Origin: Mauremys mutica
Lineage: Eukaryota; Chordata; Testudines; Geoemydidae
NCBI RefSeq assembly: GCF_020497125.1
Contig: NC_059081.1
Coordinates: forward strand, 15,843,105 to 15,907,104
Direction: 5' to 3'
DNA length: 64,000 bases
Below, in pieces: positions 1 to 11,654 of the stretch (positions are counted from its first letter, which is position 1; each line of letters opens with the position of its first letter). The notes under the pieces were generated by a model, which had not been told where the DNA came from, did no database searches, and saw only the letters and a list, made by a program, of their open reading frames with translations. The translations under genes and the position numbers were made by a program.

Positions 1-310
1 ACAGGGGCGAGTTTGGCATGCAGATCTGGTAATGTGGCCTTGTGCATCCAAAAGTTCTGCAGCCACTGCTCATCATCCCAAACCTGCAGGACAATGCAAT
101 CCCACTAGTCAATGCTCATTTATCTGGCCCAGAACTAGCACTCCACCAATCCCAGTTGCTCCATGAATGCCACCAACAACCTTGAATTATTTCTATGTCC
201 CACAGCAAGCTAGTCTCCAAGAAATGGTCATGTTCCCCAGGGCTCCCCTTGTGGCTGTGCAAGTACTGCTTGCAATGATCATGACAATAGTTCAGAGCTG
301 TACAGAGATT
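1..310 (-). pseudogene. Harbinger (HARBI1-like) transposase, N-terminal remnant
   Basis: On the minus strand around 5-90 the frame reads VWDDEQWLQNF followed by WMHKATLPDLHAKLAP, the typical N-terminal start of PIF/Harbinger nucleases ahead of their catalytic domain. The same frame continues upstream as LLVAFMEQL (about 145-180), with in-frame stops between it and the WDDEQW block. Further upstream YLHSH (about 250-265) lies in another frame, so at least one frameshift is present. Three or more internal stops make it non-functional. The DDE catalytic part would lie beyond position 1 and cannot be seen. Known role of the family: transposition with a Myb/SANT-like partner protein, which is not visible here. 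Confidence 0.65.
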
Positions 311-705
311 CCATGCCTCTGTCAGAGATGGCAGACAGCGAGGAGGGATGTGGAGATTTTTAGAAGGTGCAAAATATTATGGGATGCAGATGAAATTATG
401 GAATGGAGAACAAGGCGTTAAGAGAAGTTGACCCCATGCTCCCAGTCACCCCTGCGTGACTCGTTTCAGCCCCACAAGGCACTGCAAAAACTTCCCCAAA
501 CACCCTAAGCTGGATGGTGGCAAGTTGCACAATGCGATATCTACCCGTGGTGCACTGCACTCTGCATTGATACAAGTGCTTTGATAAGGAAATGAACCAC
601 CAATACACGGAGCATAATGCGCACATGCACAAGCCATGTAATAACTGTGGCAGCTGTATGCTGATATAACGTAGGTCAACATAATTTTGTAGACTAGACA
701 TGGCC
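1..705 (-). mobile_element. PIF/Harbinger DNA transposon, partial (runs off left edge)
   Basis: The right boundary is a TIR ending near 705, with the core GTAGACTAGACATGGCC. Read on the minus strand it begins GGCCATGTCTAGTCTAC, the same layout as the other TCTACACT-core ends in this window. Inside it, reading leftward on the minus strand, is a decayed PIF/Harbinger (HARBI1-like) transposase. The left end and therefore the target duplication lie outside the window. This is the only copy here that retains transposase coding sequence, so it is the best candidate for the autonomous parent type of the short MITEs. Class assignment rests on the transposase motif plus the TIR; the TIR alone would not suffice. 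Confidence 0.7.
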
Positions 706-782
706 CTATATGTAAAAATATGTCTGTTGTTGCAAAGATTTGTTCATTGATGGTAAATATAAGATTAAAGCACAGATTTATG

Positions 783-1370
783 CTGACAAGATATCAGGGG
801 GTGTCGCCAGACTCTTTCTGTTGGGGGGCTGAGCCCCCCTTCACCATGAGGTCCCACCCCTCTTTGTGGTCCTGCCCCCTGGTCATCGTCGTCGTCCTCC
901 TCCAAGGCCCCCTCTACATGACCCCATTGGATTCTGGAAGCCAGAGCCAGGCAGTGCAGTAAGAGCAGTAAGACACCCAGGCAGATGACTCAACTTCAGA
1001 GTTGGCAGGGTCCTTGCCAGTGCTTGGGGAGCAGCAACTGTGGGGGTGGGTGGGTAAAGGAGCCGATGGAGAAGGTCAGTCTGGACCACTGTGGGGAGCC
1101 TCGGACCCTCAATGTGCCTTATGTGGTGGGGACATGGGCCAGGGCTGCTCTCAGGCATCCCTAACCCCTGCCCAGGCTTACTTCTCCATTGCTGGAGCTG
1201 GGTGCCCAGCCAGCAGCTGCCACTCTCTTCACTCTGCCTTCAGAGCTGGGCAGCCGCAGAGCAGCAGCAGCAGCTATGGGGTGGCTACAGCCCCCACAAG
1301 TCTCCTCCTAGTGCCGCCCCTGCTAGATATATTGGTTCAGACTGTAGATTATGTAAATCAACACAGCTCC
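783..1370. repeat. GC-rich unclassified repeat-like block
   Basis: A GC-rich block rich in C-runs, including a short CAG run near 1260-1272, stands out from the AT-rich flanks. Overlapping open frames on both strands are low-complexity, with no recognisable domain. Composition and abrupt edges suggest an old transposon or LTR fragment, but I could not find terminal repeats or a target duplication. Class unknown. Confidence 0.3.
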
Positions 1371-1399
1371 ACTGAAGCTAAGTTTATAGCAGCTGAGAA

Positions 1400-4300
1400 C
1401 CTGGTCCATTGTTAGTTCCAGGAAGCACTAAAAGAATCCACGTTACTGGGATTTCAGGGGGTGGGGGGAAAGACAACTGTCTGCCTATTAACAGTATTAC
1501 AGAGTATAACTGTGATTAAATACTTATACAGAGATCTTTGTTCATGTGCACAGAGTTGAACTACTTGGTTTTTTTTCACCTTCTGCTGGAGCTCTTAAGT
1601 GTTTGATTTCTTGTGACTGTAGAACGGTCATTGGTGGAACTCAGTCTTTCCTGTACTCCATTGCTATTTTTTCTTTATGAGCGCTAAAGAACATTTTTTA
1701 TGTGGAATAAGCATAGGGCCTTCTTTAGATACAATTACCCTTGATCCCCACAAGCAATTTCCAGAGACGTCAATTTCCAGAGACGTCAATCTACACAAGT
1801 GGATCAAGGGCATACCACCTTTCAAACTGATCTTTGCTGTAGCAACAGGTAAACAGAATATAAAAATGGGAATGGCAGAAATTCTCTCTCTATTCCAACT
1901 AACAGTCCTATTGCACTCTCATCTTTCCACAACATTAATGTCATATCATGTAAGTACTTTGATTAATTTTTGGTAATATATCCTGAATTATGATCCTTCT
2001 ATCTTACTGCATTAGGATAAACAAACAATAATCTGATGCGACTGAAAACTGCTAATGCCATATGAAAAAAGATGATGATGACATGACTGAAAAAGCTCCA
2101 CTAAAATGCTCCTCAAAGTTTTGATGAACTTGTGTATGCTTTTCATTATAAAAAGTAACTACTTTTTACATAATCAAGTTGGGTCATTTTATACATACAA
2201 TATGATACTTTTCCAGTATAATCTCTTCTAATCTGCAGATTTATTTATTTAATGGAGTATAAAAGCCAAAGCATATGTAAAACTCCTGACTCAATCTGGA
2301 ACAGTCTAATTGCTCGTTTTGGGAATCTTTTCAGTAGTTTGTCTTTTGACTTTATAACTTCTGTTTGAATCAGCCCTATTTCCATCTCATGCTACATAGC
2401 TCTGTGGAGTACTGTTGAGAGAGAAAAATATGAATCAACCTCAAATTCACCCTTGCAGCCTCAAAAACCCTGAGATTACAGTAATTAAACTGAGAGCAGA
2501 ATTTGCAGTAAATAGTGTTTAAAAAAAACACAGGAAGTTTCATTAATTTGGTATTTCCTAATTCAATTCTCCCCCCTCCCTCCGGACAGATCTCAAGCCA
2601 GCCAACATTTCAAGTTGTATAAATCCAAGGGGTTCTGTTTTTTAATAAATATCATGCCCTTCTGCAGATTACAACATAAGCCAAAAGTAAAAGCACTGAA
2701 ATAGCCCAAGAAAAGCTGCTCTCATGGTACCGCCATCTTAGCCAACACCTAGAACTTTATAGAAACATCAGAAGTGAGCTAGATCTTGCAACATTTTCCA
2801 TTTGATTCTCACACCAAAGTGGATATGGATCCTTCTTATCCAAACAGATGGATACTTATGAAGATCAGTGCTTACATCATGATAAGTTTCATCCATCATC
2901 AACATGCAGGCTTTTTCTAATTCAGAGCACAACATATTTTAATTGTACTTGGTTATTAATCATTGACAGCTGGTAGGGCCACATTTTCAAAAATATGCCC
3001 TCCTGGGTGCAACAGCTGCAAACTCTGTATGCATAATCCTTACCCATTTCTCTGTTCACAGATTGCACATTCCTATTTTTTTTAAAATGTGACTCGTGCA
3101 ACTCACAGACAATGAATATGGCTTCAAAATAAATGAGTTAATGATTCTTGACTGCATTATCTCCTCGGATGTGTTATGTAACTGAATATTTCATACATTG
3201 GTCTAACAACAGAGTGACATTTTATGATAATCAACTGACTAAAACGATGCTCAGTATTTAAATATCATTTATTTTAGTCAGACTGGCATAAAAATTCTTC
3301 TTTCTAGTTCCCCAGGGAATGTTGGAGAAATTGATTTTGATTTTTGGGGTGAAGATTTGAGTTTGGCATAATTCAAGTAATTAAACCAACCTTCTAGTTT
3401 CTCAGTGGCAAAACTAGATAATAAATGAAGTGACTCCACAGACTAAACTTTGTAATTTATCAAGTCCCTATTGCTTTAAAAGTGAGTCTTTGAAATATGC
3501 ACAAGGCAAGTCCAAATTAGATCCTCATTTTCAATGACTTTTCAAAGGGGAAAAAAAAATCCACAGCCTGAAACTGATTTCATTTTCTGTTTCGCCTTGG
3601 CTAGTGAGTATTGGTTTTTTCACCTTCTGACCTCAAAATGATGTTTTATGCCAGGGGAATTTTTCCCTCCCAGAGCAGAGTTAGGAAAAGCTTCCTGCCT
3701 GTCACAGTAAATTTGTAGAGGTTTCTAATTCAGCTCCTTAATGAGCTGCCATTTTGTCCATTTTTAAGACCACATGCTCCTTTCATAAGGCTAAGCAGCA
3801 GCTGTAGCACACACAAACATTTCTGCTAAATAAATAAAGAAAGAGCTGTGTAGGACACTATGTCTGCCCTCTCCCAAAACCTTTCTGCACCTCTGTAGAA
3901 CAAGTCCTTCCTTACTTGTTTTGGCCTTCAGGAGTATTGTAGCAATGCCAGCAATCCAGTCCATGATTGCTTCATCTAAAACAGGATTCACACATGTCCT
4001 GTGTATCACAGTGTGCAGCCTAAATCCTTTATCTCAGTCTACACGTTACAAAGCCAGTGAGTTATACAATCTGTGGGCATCCCATCATCTCAAGTGAATG
4101 ATTTCCTCTGTGCTTATTAAACCAGAGTCCTGGCTCTTGTCTATGAGGGACACTAAATCACAAAACAGTCATTTAACCACTTTAAAGGGCCATGTTGTAA
4201 TGATATTCTAAAATCGCCACTAACACCGAGTGCACCAAACTCATTTACGTTCCAAGACCATATTTGGATACCACGGATGAGAACTGAGGGTGGAATACAA

Positions 4301-4706
4301 GTAGAATTCCAATCCAAACCACACACGGCCAAATACAATAACTTGAAAAGTATTGTAGACAGTCTCCAGACTGATGATACTTTTTCACCTTCCACCACAA
4401 ACCTTGGCAATGGCCCACACAACCTCCCCACCAATAACCCCCAAATATTTCTCTATATTTTTCAGGCTATCTAACCATTCCTGGCTGTCCCTGGAAATGA
4501 GTATCAAATCATCCTACTCTTGAGCAGCCAGAATCATCACTAACCATCCCCAGATGGAAGCCCCAGTGTCTACTTTTTTCCCAGGCAACAGAATTTTCTA
4601 AGTTTTAGTGTCATATACCCAAACTTATGAAGGATAATAAGCAGCTTTGTCACATTTCAACAAATAAATGGAATTACTAATTTGTGAAACAGAAATGGAT
4701 GAATAG
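1400..4706. other. Anonymous AT-rich sequence, no gene seen
   Basis: No ORF with a recognisable domain, no TIR pair and no CR1 motif was found in this 3.3 kb. The one local feature is a 16-bp direct duplication, CAATTTCCAGAGACGT at 1755-1770 and 1771-1786. Short open frames at 1677-1976 and 4153-4474 look random in composition. Confidence 0.5.
1755..1786. repeat. Perfect 16-bp tandem duplication
   Basis: CAATTTCCAGAGACGT occurs twice without a spacer. Identity is 16/16, which suggests a recent slippage or micro-duplication. Confidence 0.9.
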
Positions 4707-5106
4707 GGAGGCTCACGACTTATGAGGATAGGATGAGGGAACTGGGGTTATTTAGTCTGCAGAAGAGAAGAGTGATGGGGGATTTGATAGCAGCCTTCAA
4801 ATACCTGAAGGGGAGTTCCAAAGAGGATGGAATGAGGCTGTTCAAAGTGGTGGCAGATGACAGAACAAGGAGCAATGGTCTCAGGTTGCAGTGGGGGAGG
4901 TCTAGGTTGGATATTAGGAAAAACTATTTCACTAGGAGACTGATGAAGCACTGGAATGGGTTACCTAGGGAGGTGGTAGAATATCCATCCTTGGAGGTTT
5001 TTAAGGCCTGGCTGGGATGATTTAGTTGGGGTTGGTCTTGCTTTGAGCAGGAGGTTGAACTAGATGACCTCCTGAGGTCTCTTCCAACCCTAATCTTCCA
5101 TGAATA
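4707..5106 (+). mobile_element. CR1 LINE, 5'-truncated 3' tail
   Basis: This is the C-terminal end of CR1 ORF2 plus the 3' UTR. The translated block includes LFSLQKRR, DLIAAFKYLKG, RLDIRKNYFTRRL, HWNGLP and EVVE, the conserved carboxy-terminal CR1 sequence, and is followed by a 3' UTR with GATGACCTCCTGAGGTC. It ends near CTTCCATGAATAA, a degraded version of the (ATTCTATG) terminus. The copy is truncated upstream of about 4707. It is close to the copy at 11655-12530 over the shared region, so the two belong to the same or sister subfamilies. Confidence 0.9.
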
Positions 5107-5782
5107 ACATTCAGACAGTGTAACAGTGACTTTCCCATAGTAAGTCATTTAAAAAATATGTAAAATGTAATATGTTACTGAATATCTACAGAGCACTTTT
5201 CAGTCTGACTAAATGAAGTCCCAAAGAAGGGTCAGGACCATATACTATACAAAAAGCACCATGGAATTACAACCACTTCTTTGATGTTAGAGTTGCATCC
5301 AAATGGAGCTCAGCACACTGAATAAAAGGGGAGAAAGTATCCTTGGTCAGAATTTCTCCTAAGTTTAACTGTGACTCTACCAAAATGCAGAAAAGGAGGA
5401 CCATGGGTTTTAAAGTTTCATCTGAAAGACCCACACACAGTAAACTGCATCACTCTCTTGATTCATCAAGATCAGAAGAATGACTCAGCTTTGCTAGAAT
5501 AAGTAATGTTGATGCTAGGGTTCTTAGAAATTCAAAACTTGACACAGACAACTAAGCAGTCTTTATTTATTTTTTTAAAAACAGAATTTCATTTGATTTA
5601 GAGTACTGAGTAAATATCAAGTTAGCCTGTTTATATATGTGCTTCTTTCATGAAAATGAACTGTTGTGGGAATACTGAAATAGTAATTCCTAACATTGCT
5701 GGAATTAGTTATGTGTTCATTTAGGGGAAAGATTTTCAAAGGCACAAAGGGGCATTCGGTGACCAACTTCCTCTGACTTTTA

Positions 5783-6273
5783 GGCTACATCTACACTTGG
5801 AGCTAGGGTGTGTGGTTCTGAGCTTGAGTTAGACATAATCTGTTAGCTCTCATTGAGCTAGAGAACGAAAGTTGAGGCTAGACAAATTCAGACTGGAACT
5901 AAGGAACACATTTTTCAGTGAGCGTAGTTAACCTCTGGAACAACTTACCAAAAGTTGTGGTGAATTTCTTCATCACTGAATTTTTAAATCAAGATCAGAT
6001 GTTTTTATAAAAGGTATTTTCTAGGAATTATTTTGGAGAAGTTCTATGCCCTGTGTTATACAGGAGGTCAGACTAGATGATCACCATGTTTCCTTCTCAC
6101 TTTGGAATCTATGAAAAAACCCAGTACTGTAATGTAGCCTGGGTAACATGGCTACACCCTGGGTAACCCTGGCTACACTATTAATTTTAGCACACCAATT
6201 TGATTAAGAGCTAGCGTGAGTATGTGTATGCAAGCTGGGACTCACATCTCTAGCTCCAACTGTAGATATAACC
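5783..6273. mobile_element. Harbinger-type MITE interrupted by CR1
   Basis: The left end GGCTACATCTACACTTGGAG and the right end (reverse complement GGTTATATCTACAGTTGGAG) form a TIR of more than 20 bp that continues into GCTAG. Subterminal sequences also pair (GCTTGAGTTAGACATA against GTATGTGTATGCAAGC). The element interior has been split by a CR1 tail at about 5865-6117. The left flank is TTA, consistent with a Harbinger TWA target; the right flank is degraded (TGT). Confidence 0.65.
5865..6117 (+). mobile_element. CR1 LINE 3' tail, nested in MITE
   Basis: This is an older CR1 subfamily than the one at 4707. Conserved pieces are TTGAGGCTAGACAAATTCAG, CTGGAACAACTTACCA, CAGGAGGTCAGACTAGATGA and the terminal TTGGAATCTATGA. 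It lies between the two halves of the palindromic MITE, so it inserted after that MITE. Confidence 0.8.
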
Positions 6274-6674
6274 TGTATTGAAATTGGGCATCTAACTGAT
6301 CATTTTGCCTGTGTCCCTATTTGTCACCATTTGTGTACAAACTATGCAAATACTGAAAAATTGTGCATGTAATTACAGAAGCCAAACTAAACCATCAAGC
6401 TGTGCATTTAACCCTAAGTAGCCACAGGACCTCAACTTTATAATGCTTATGCTTCCTTCCTCCTATTTCTACACTCTTGTTTCCTGCTATCTTTTCACTG
6501 CAACTCTAACAGTGAGTGTGTCCTTTTTATCCTCCTGTTAAGCACTTAGCGCTAGAGCTTGCTGGAAACATTTTATTTATTTTTTTAATGAAAATTCCCC
6601 CAGACAAGTGAATATTTTTATTTTTATTTCCTTTTGAAAAATTCATTTTGGATTTTGAAACTTGAAACAGGTCA

Positions 6675-6995
6675 TGGGCAATAATCAAAAATTCATTGAT
6701 GCCTGCAACCCGTCCCTGACTTTTACTAAGGGGGAACAAATAGAGCGCTGATAGGGTCTTGCAACTGCTCCTGCCCTACTGCTGCTACTGTGGCAGGGGC
6801 TAACCACTGCTGCTCCAGCCCCAGGGGTGCTGACCCAACCTCAGCCACCGCTCCAGCCCCAAGGTCACTGGTCTGGTGGCCCTGGGACTGACAACTGCTC
6901 CAGCCCTGCCCCAGAAGTAGTGTCAGAGGTCCCGGAAAGTCATGGAATCTGTGACCTCCGTGACAGAATTGTATCCTTACTAATAAAATCTCATT
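6675..6995. repeat. Unclassified interspersed repeat, probable
   Basis: GC-rich and clearly different from the flanks, with sub-blocks CCGTCCCTGACTTTTACTAA on the left and GTCATGGAATCTGTGACC then GTGACAGAAT on the right. The GTGAC-containing ends suggest a transposon with an imperfect TIR. I recall related sequence in turtle genomes but cannot verify it. No coding potential. Confidence 0.35.
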
Positions 6996-6999
6996 TCAT

Positions 7000-9565
7000 A
7001 TACTTTTAATATTTGTGCAAGTGAGAAAGAATTTACTGCTTGTGAAAGATGACAGTGGAGACTAAAGTTTTCCCGATATCCAGAGAGCATGTACAGTTCA
7101 AAGAGAGTGACAGTGCAAGATCTCCAGTCATACTTCACCAATAGTGTCTGAAGAGCTTGACCTGAAGATTTGGCCTCTAGTGGAAAGTAGGTAGCTAACT
7201 CAAAATTTTACAGACTAGAAACATTACTAAAAATATTTCCTTCCTACGCCTTTGATGAATCAAGCCTAGTGTGTTCTATCTGTGAGTAGCCTGGCTTGAT
7301 TTACTCTCTCTATATATATTTGAAAATTGATACTTTCAATACTTAACTTGCTATAGTTGGTAAATATAAATTCTGTATTGAAATTTCTCTCATCATAAAG
7401 TCTTTGTAAAAATCCTTGAGTGTTTCTTTGAACTGATCACTCTGTACAGCAAGTCTCTACATTACATATATTAGATAGAGAAGTCAATTAAATATTTACT
7501 GCACTAAACTCTTTTATTACCAAAACCTAATAAAATGAAACCAGATTTTACTTGATGCATTCTATTCACCTTTGAAGCATCATCATAAAGTGATTTCATC
7601 CAGAAAACAAATATTTCTTAAATTTCAAATAAGTCAACTGCTTTTTTCCTCAATGCATTTTCTTTTCAATATTAACCAATAATTTTACTGATCCCAATTA
7701 TGGATGAGCTGTATTATTCTGGTGTAAGAGGTATATGCGCACAGTGATAATCTAACCTACAGGATTGGTGACAAGTTTGCTAGTATCTACTCACATTGTG
7801 GGAGATGTTACAAACCAGCCACCGGTATACTGTTTTGGTATTGAAACAAATGGCCATCAACACCTTAAGGAAGAATATGCTAAGGACAGTTTGAGTGAGG
7901 ATTTTAAATGCATTTAGGTCCCTAAATATGCCTAGCTGGAGCTTCAAAAATTCCTAGGCATCCAATTCCCTTTGAAAATAAAAAATGGTTTAATTTGCGG
8001 CATAGTTTTCTAGGCGGCATAAATAGTTCACCAGGCCAGAGAAAGATTTAAGGAGAATTCCCATACAGCATTGATCCCACATGCAATACTGAAAAGATGT
8101 GAACCCCAAACAAAAGGCTGGTGTTCGTATTCTAATGTCGTTTTGCCAGGGCATGTGGGTTTATATCACTTTTCAGGGGTGAAGCTGAATTGAATGTACA
8201 TATTCTCATTTTTTTTAATATTCACATACACACACAGGCATATATAAAAATCACACACACATCCTGCAAAATAATTCTGTTTAACTTATTGATTCAGCAT
8301 TTTAATTTTAGGCCATTGTCTTGTGAGGTAGGATGAAGCTACAAATTGTCTTTGTCTTCCTTATCTAGTCATTTGTTATTATGATGATGGACTATCCTAA
8401 GAGGATTCTTGCCAGTGAATCTGAAAGCAGCAACAGAGAACCTGATGCGCAAAACAATGAGCTATAGTCAGATATCCTTCACTGCCATGAAAATCCCAAG
8501 GGAGCCCAGCATCCACTTACTGAAAGTGACTGATGCACACATCTGAATGTAGCATAAATCAAACACCCATCATATTACAAGCATTCTTATTTATTTCACA
8601 TATTATCATCCAAAGTGACAAGACAATCATCAGAGGTATTCAAAATTGCCAGCATTCACTCAGTTAACATAAATTTATTCGAGTCCATCTTTTTATAGAA
8701 GTTCAATAATCCTCTGTTATTGCTTTTCTTCCAAACTATTCTAAATGAATTAGCTCTGCAGAATGGCATTTACTGACCATAATCATAGTATATTTTGTAA
8801 GCATTTGGGCAGAAGTACACATTATACCTCTCATATCTGGGCAATTTAGTATATCTGAATTGATATAAAAAACTTTCCCCCAGCAATCATACATTTTCAT
8901 TTTATATTGCAACCACTGGCATATTGCTAAAGGCAATAATGATATGTAGCTGAGGAATAGAGAAGTTTTTTTTAATTTTGTAATATGCAGTAGTGCAATG
9001 AAATGCTGCTTGGTATTTTCTGGTTTATACAACATAGATATTGGAAAGTACTTTTCCCCTGAGGGTCCTTAACAGTGTCTGTAAAATCCTGCAAAGAATC
9101 AAGGGAAGCATTCCTGACAATGTTTCTGCACTGAGGGACCTATGAGATATGCAGAAAGAAGCAAAAAGTTCATATTTTTCAACTGGCTTACATACATGCT
9201 TATATTATGAGAGTTTATGTTGCTGCTATCCAAAACTTTGGTCTATATGCATTGCTGTCCATCTATTGGACTCCTGTCACATCATTAACGCTATCAGTGT
9301 CTCATTCAGGCCAGTGTAGGCTAAAGACCTACTGCAGAATGAAATCTGAGTTCTTTTCAATAGCAATTCAACTATAATAAATCACTTATTGCTGAAACCT
9401 AAGTATAATGTGCCATGTCATACATCCTTATGCTATTACAAACATGGCCAGGCTGCTCCTTCTAAAGTTCCCAGTTCTTCTTGTGACATTTTTTGCATTG
9501 ATGTCTTTCACTGCATTTCCATCCAGCTACATGCAATATATCATAAATAGTCATCAAACACTAGG
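7000..9565. other. Anonymous AT-rich sequence, no gene seen
   Basis: No recognised gene or transposon except a short piece near 7900-7980, where CATTTAGGTCCCTAAAT and CCCTTTGAAAAT recall the palindromic family of 55753-56050. A weak (CA)-rich patch lies at 8224-8262. The 99-codon minus-strand frame at 8736-9035 has no domain. Confidence 0.45.
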
Positions 9566-9567
9566 GT

Positions 9568-9649
9568 GCAGATCCTCAACTAGCGTACATTCTTATAGCT
9601 CCACTGAAGTCAGTGGAGCTATGACAGTACACACCAGCTGAAGATCTGC
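9568..9649. repeat. Palindromic short repeat (CAGCTG/TACAC type)
   Basis: Two arms, CAGATCCTCAACTAGCGTAC and the reverse complement of CACACCAGCTGAAGATCTG, flank a near-perfect core AGCTCCACTGAAGTCAGTGGAGCT. This dyad is the standard form of a small sauropsid repeat, also seen at 30847, 36678 and 38196. It could form a hairpin of about 38 bp per arm. Confidence 0.6.
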
Positions 9650-10734
9650 CCATTACCCTTCAGCAAAGAACCCAAGACAACATTGACAAACTTCCACTCT
9701 TATATTACATTATATGCTATTTGAGTTTAAAGTACATATACACTTGATATATTGCATTACTTTATTGCTTACATTTCCACAAACAAGCAAGTAGTTATGA
9801 ATGTACAAATTCTATCTTGATTAATGAGGTCCTATAAAATGAAGCACCGTGGGTCTTGATTCATTTTTAAAAAAACTGAGGTTGCACAACTGGACGTACA
9901 AGTCAGCCAATACACAGACACACGGGGGTGGGGGGGAAATAATAATTAGTAATTTTATAGTACTTTCTATGTTTAAGGAATTGTACTTTCAATATAATAC
10001 CCAAACTGGGTGAACACTAGCTATTGTATAACAAACAAACTCTCACAGTATGACTAAAGCAGCGTATAAATCAGCACTTATCCTTTATACAACTTCTCCG
10101 GAGAGCTTGACAAAAAGAAAACCATGTAGATCTTCAATGGATTTAAAGGCCAGTAGAGCAGGAAATAGATCATAGTAAAAGAGGTACTGTATGGAGTGTT
10201 AATAATGCATTTGTACTGAACTGTATTTTGTATCTCTGTGCATATTTGAAAGCAGCAAAAGTGTCAGAAGATTCTACTTTATCACAGTAGCCAAGACTGT
10301 ACTAAAACATGTAATACTTCCATATTTTTATGTTTATATATAAACTAAATTGAAAAGCTAAGCAGAAATCATTAATATGTGACACAAACTTAATAAAAAA
10401 CAGAAAATATAAAGTCAAACTCCTAGACAGTATTTGCTTGGTTTTATTTCTTAGATATTATAATCTTGGTTGTAGTCTCTTAGTTGCCTACATGTTAACT
10501 GACAGAAATGTTTTGACCTCAGACCTCAACTGGTTCCATTATGGAGAAATAAAAGACAAAATCCTGAGTTTTGGAAGAAGGGACAGCATTAACATGCCTC
10601 CTGATTCAGTAGGTGCACTCACCGATCACCTGCAGCAGCACCTTCCACCCTGGCACCAGAACCCTAATTCTGAATCAGTGAGGAGGAGAAACTGGAGAGT
10701 AAAGTCCAATCTGGACTCACCCAAAAGTGTTCCG

Positions 10735-11013
10735 GACATTGCCCCATCATGGAAGGGTAACTGAGCCAAATTTGAGTGGCCTTGTGACCCAATCCATCAG
10801 ATTACAATGCCTGGAGTGGGGAGCTGGGCCCAGCCCTGCAGGACAGGAACCACTGCTGCTGGGTGAGAGCAGGGCATGCTTGATCTCTAACCATCCTTCA
10901 CACCAGACTAGGACAGGTGTATGTATGACATTGCGGGGTGCAATCCAGACCAGTAAGGGGCTGTGTCACCACCTACCTTGCAGCCTGGGGTGCCTCACAA
11001 TGCTTTGTTGCTG
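10735..11013. repeat. GC-rich repeat fragment, class unknown
   Basis: A block with CCTGGAGTGGGGAGCTGGGC and AAGGGGCTGTGTCACCACC that I associate from memory with recurrent chelonian repeats, possibly LTR-retroelement leader. No terminal structures are visible. It ends abruptly at the TIR of the hAT fragment at 11014. Confidence 0.35.
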
Positions 11014-11220
11014 TAGGGTTGCCAACTTTCTAAATTGCACTAATCCAAATACCCCTTCCTCAATGCCCCGCCGCTTCTCCGCGGCCCCTCCCTCCATCGC
11101 TCACTCTCCCACACCCTCCCTCACTTTCACTGAGATGGGGTAGGGGATTTGGGCTCTGGGGTGGGGCCACAGATGAGGGGTTGGGTGCAGGAAGGGGCTC
11201 AGGGTTGGGGCAGGGTGTTG
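11014..11220 (+). mobile_element. hAT-like element, 5' part only
   Basis: It starts TAGGGTTGCCAACTTTC, the same TIR that begins the complete copy at 33024-33661 (AATGTTGCCAACTTTC). It continues with the same CCCC-rich then GGGGTTGGG-rich body: ATGAGGGGTTGGGTGCAGGA here, GGTGAGGGGTTTGGAGTGCA there. The 3' half and closing TIR are missing, so the copy is truncated at about 11220. Confidence 0.65.
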
Positions 11221-11654
11221 GAGTTATCCAAACAATTCATAACACTGGATTAAAAAATAAAATAAGTTTATTTACTTACAGAGATAGTTGGTTAAGTGAG
11301 TACAAGTAATGAGGCATTAAAATAAAAAATGGTTACAAGAAAAATAAATGATAAAATGTTTTCTAAACTTAAACTAACTTACCACATGTTTCCAGTAAAA
11401 TTGCTGATCAAACTCTCAGCCCAGGATCTACTCCCAAAGTACAACTACTGTTTCTTTTGTCTTGTTAGGCGACAAGAGAGACAGGTAGGGAGAGAGAACT
11501 TGGTGTGTTTTTGTCCTTCACTTTTATAGTTCAGTCACACTTTGAAATGATTTTTTCTAAGAGTGACCTCTAATAAATTTCTGTCCAGAGGAGAGAAAAG
11601 AGACATGGATTCTGGAGGGGAAGAGGTTTCATGCTGTTGTTCACTAAGACACTA

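Larger units (their letters stand above)
5728..6320. repeat. Palindromic TTTTCAAAGGCAC-type repeat, split by a nested insertion
   Basis: The left part (5728-5780) begins GATTTTCAAAGGCAC and the right part (about 6277-6320) contains TTGAAATTGGGCATCTAAC. Together they resemble one copy of the palindromic family also seen at 55753-56050 and 7900-7980. The middle is occupied by the Harbinger-type MITE at 5783-6273, which in turn contains a CR1 piece. Assigning the two halves to one original copy is an inference. Confidence 0.5.
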
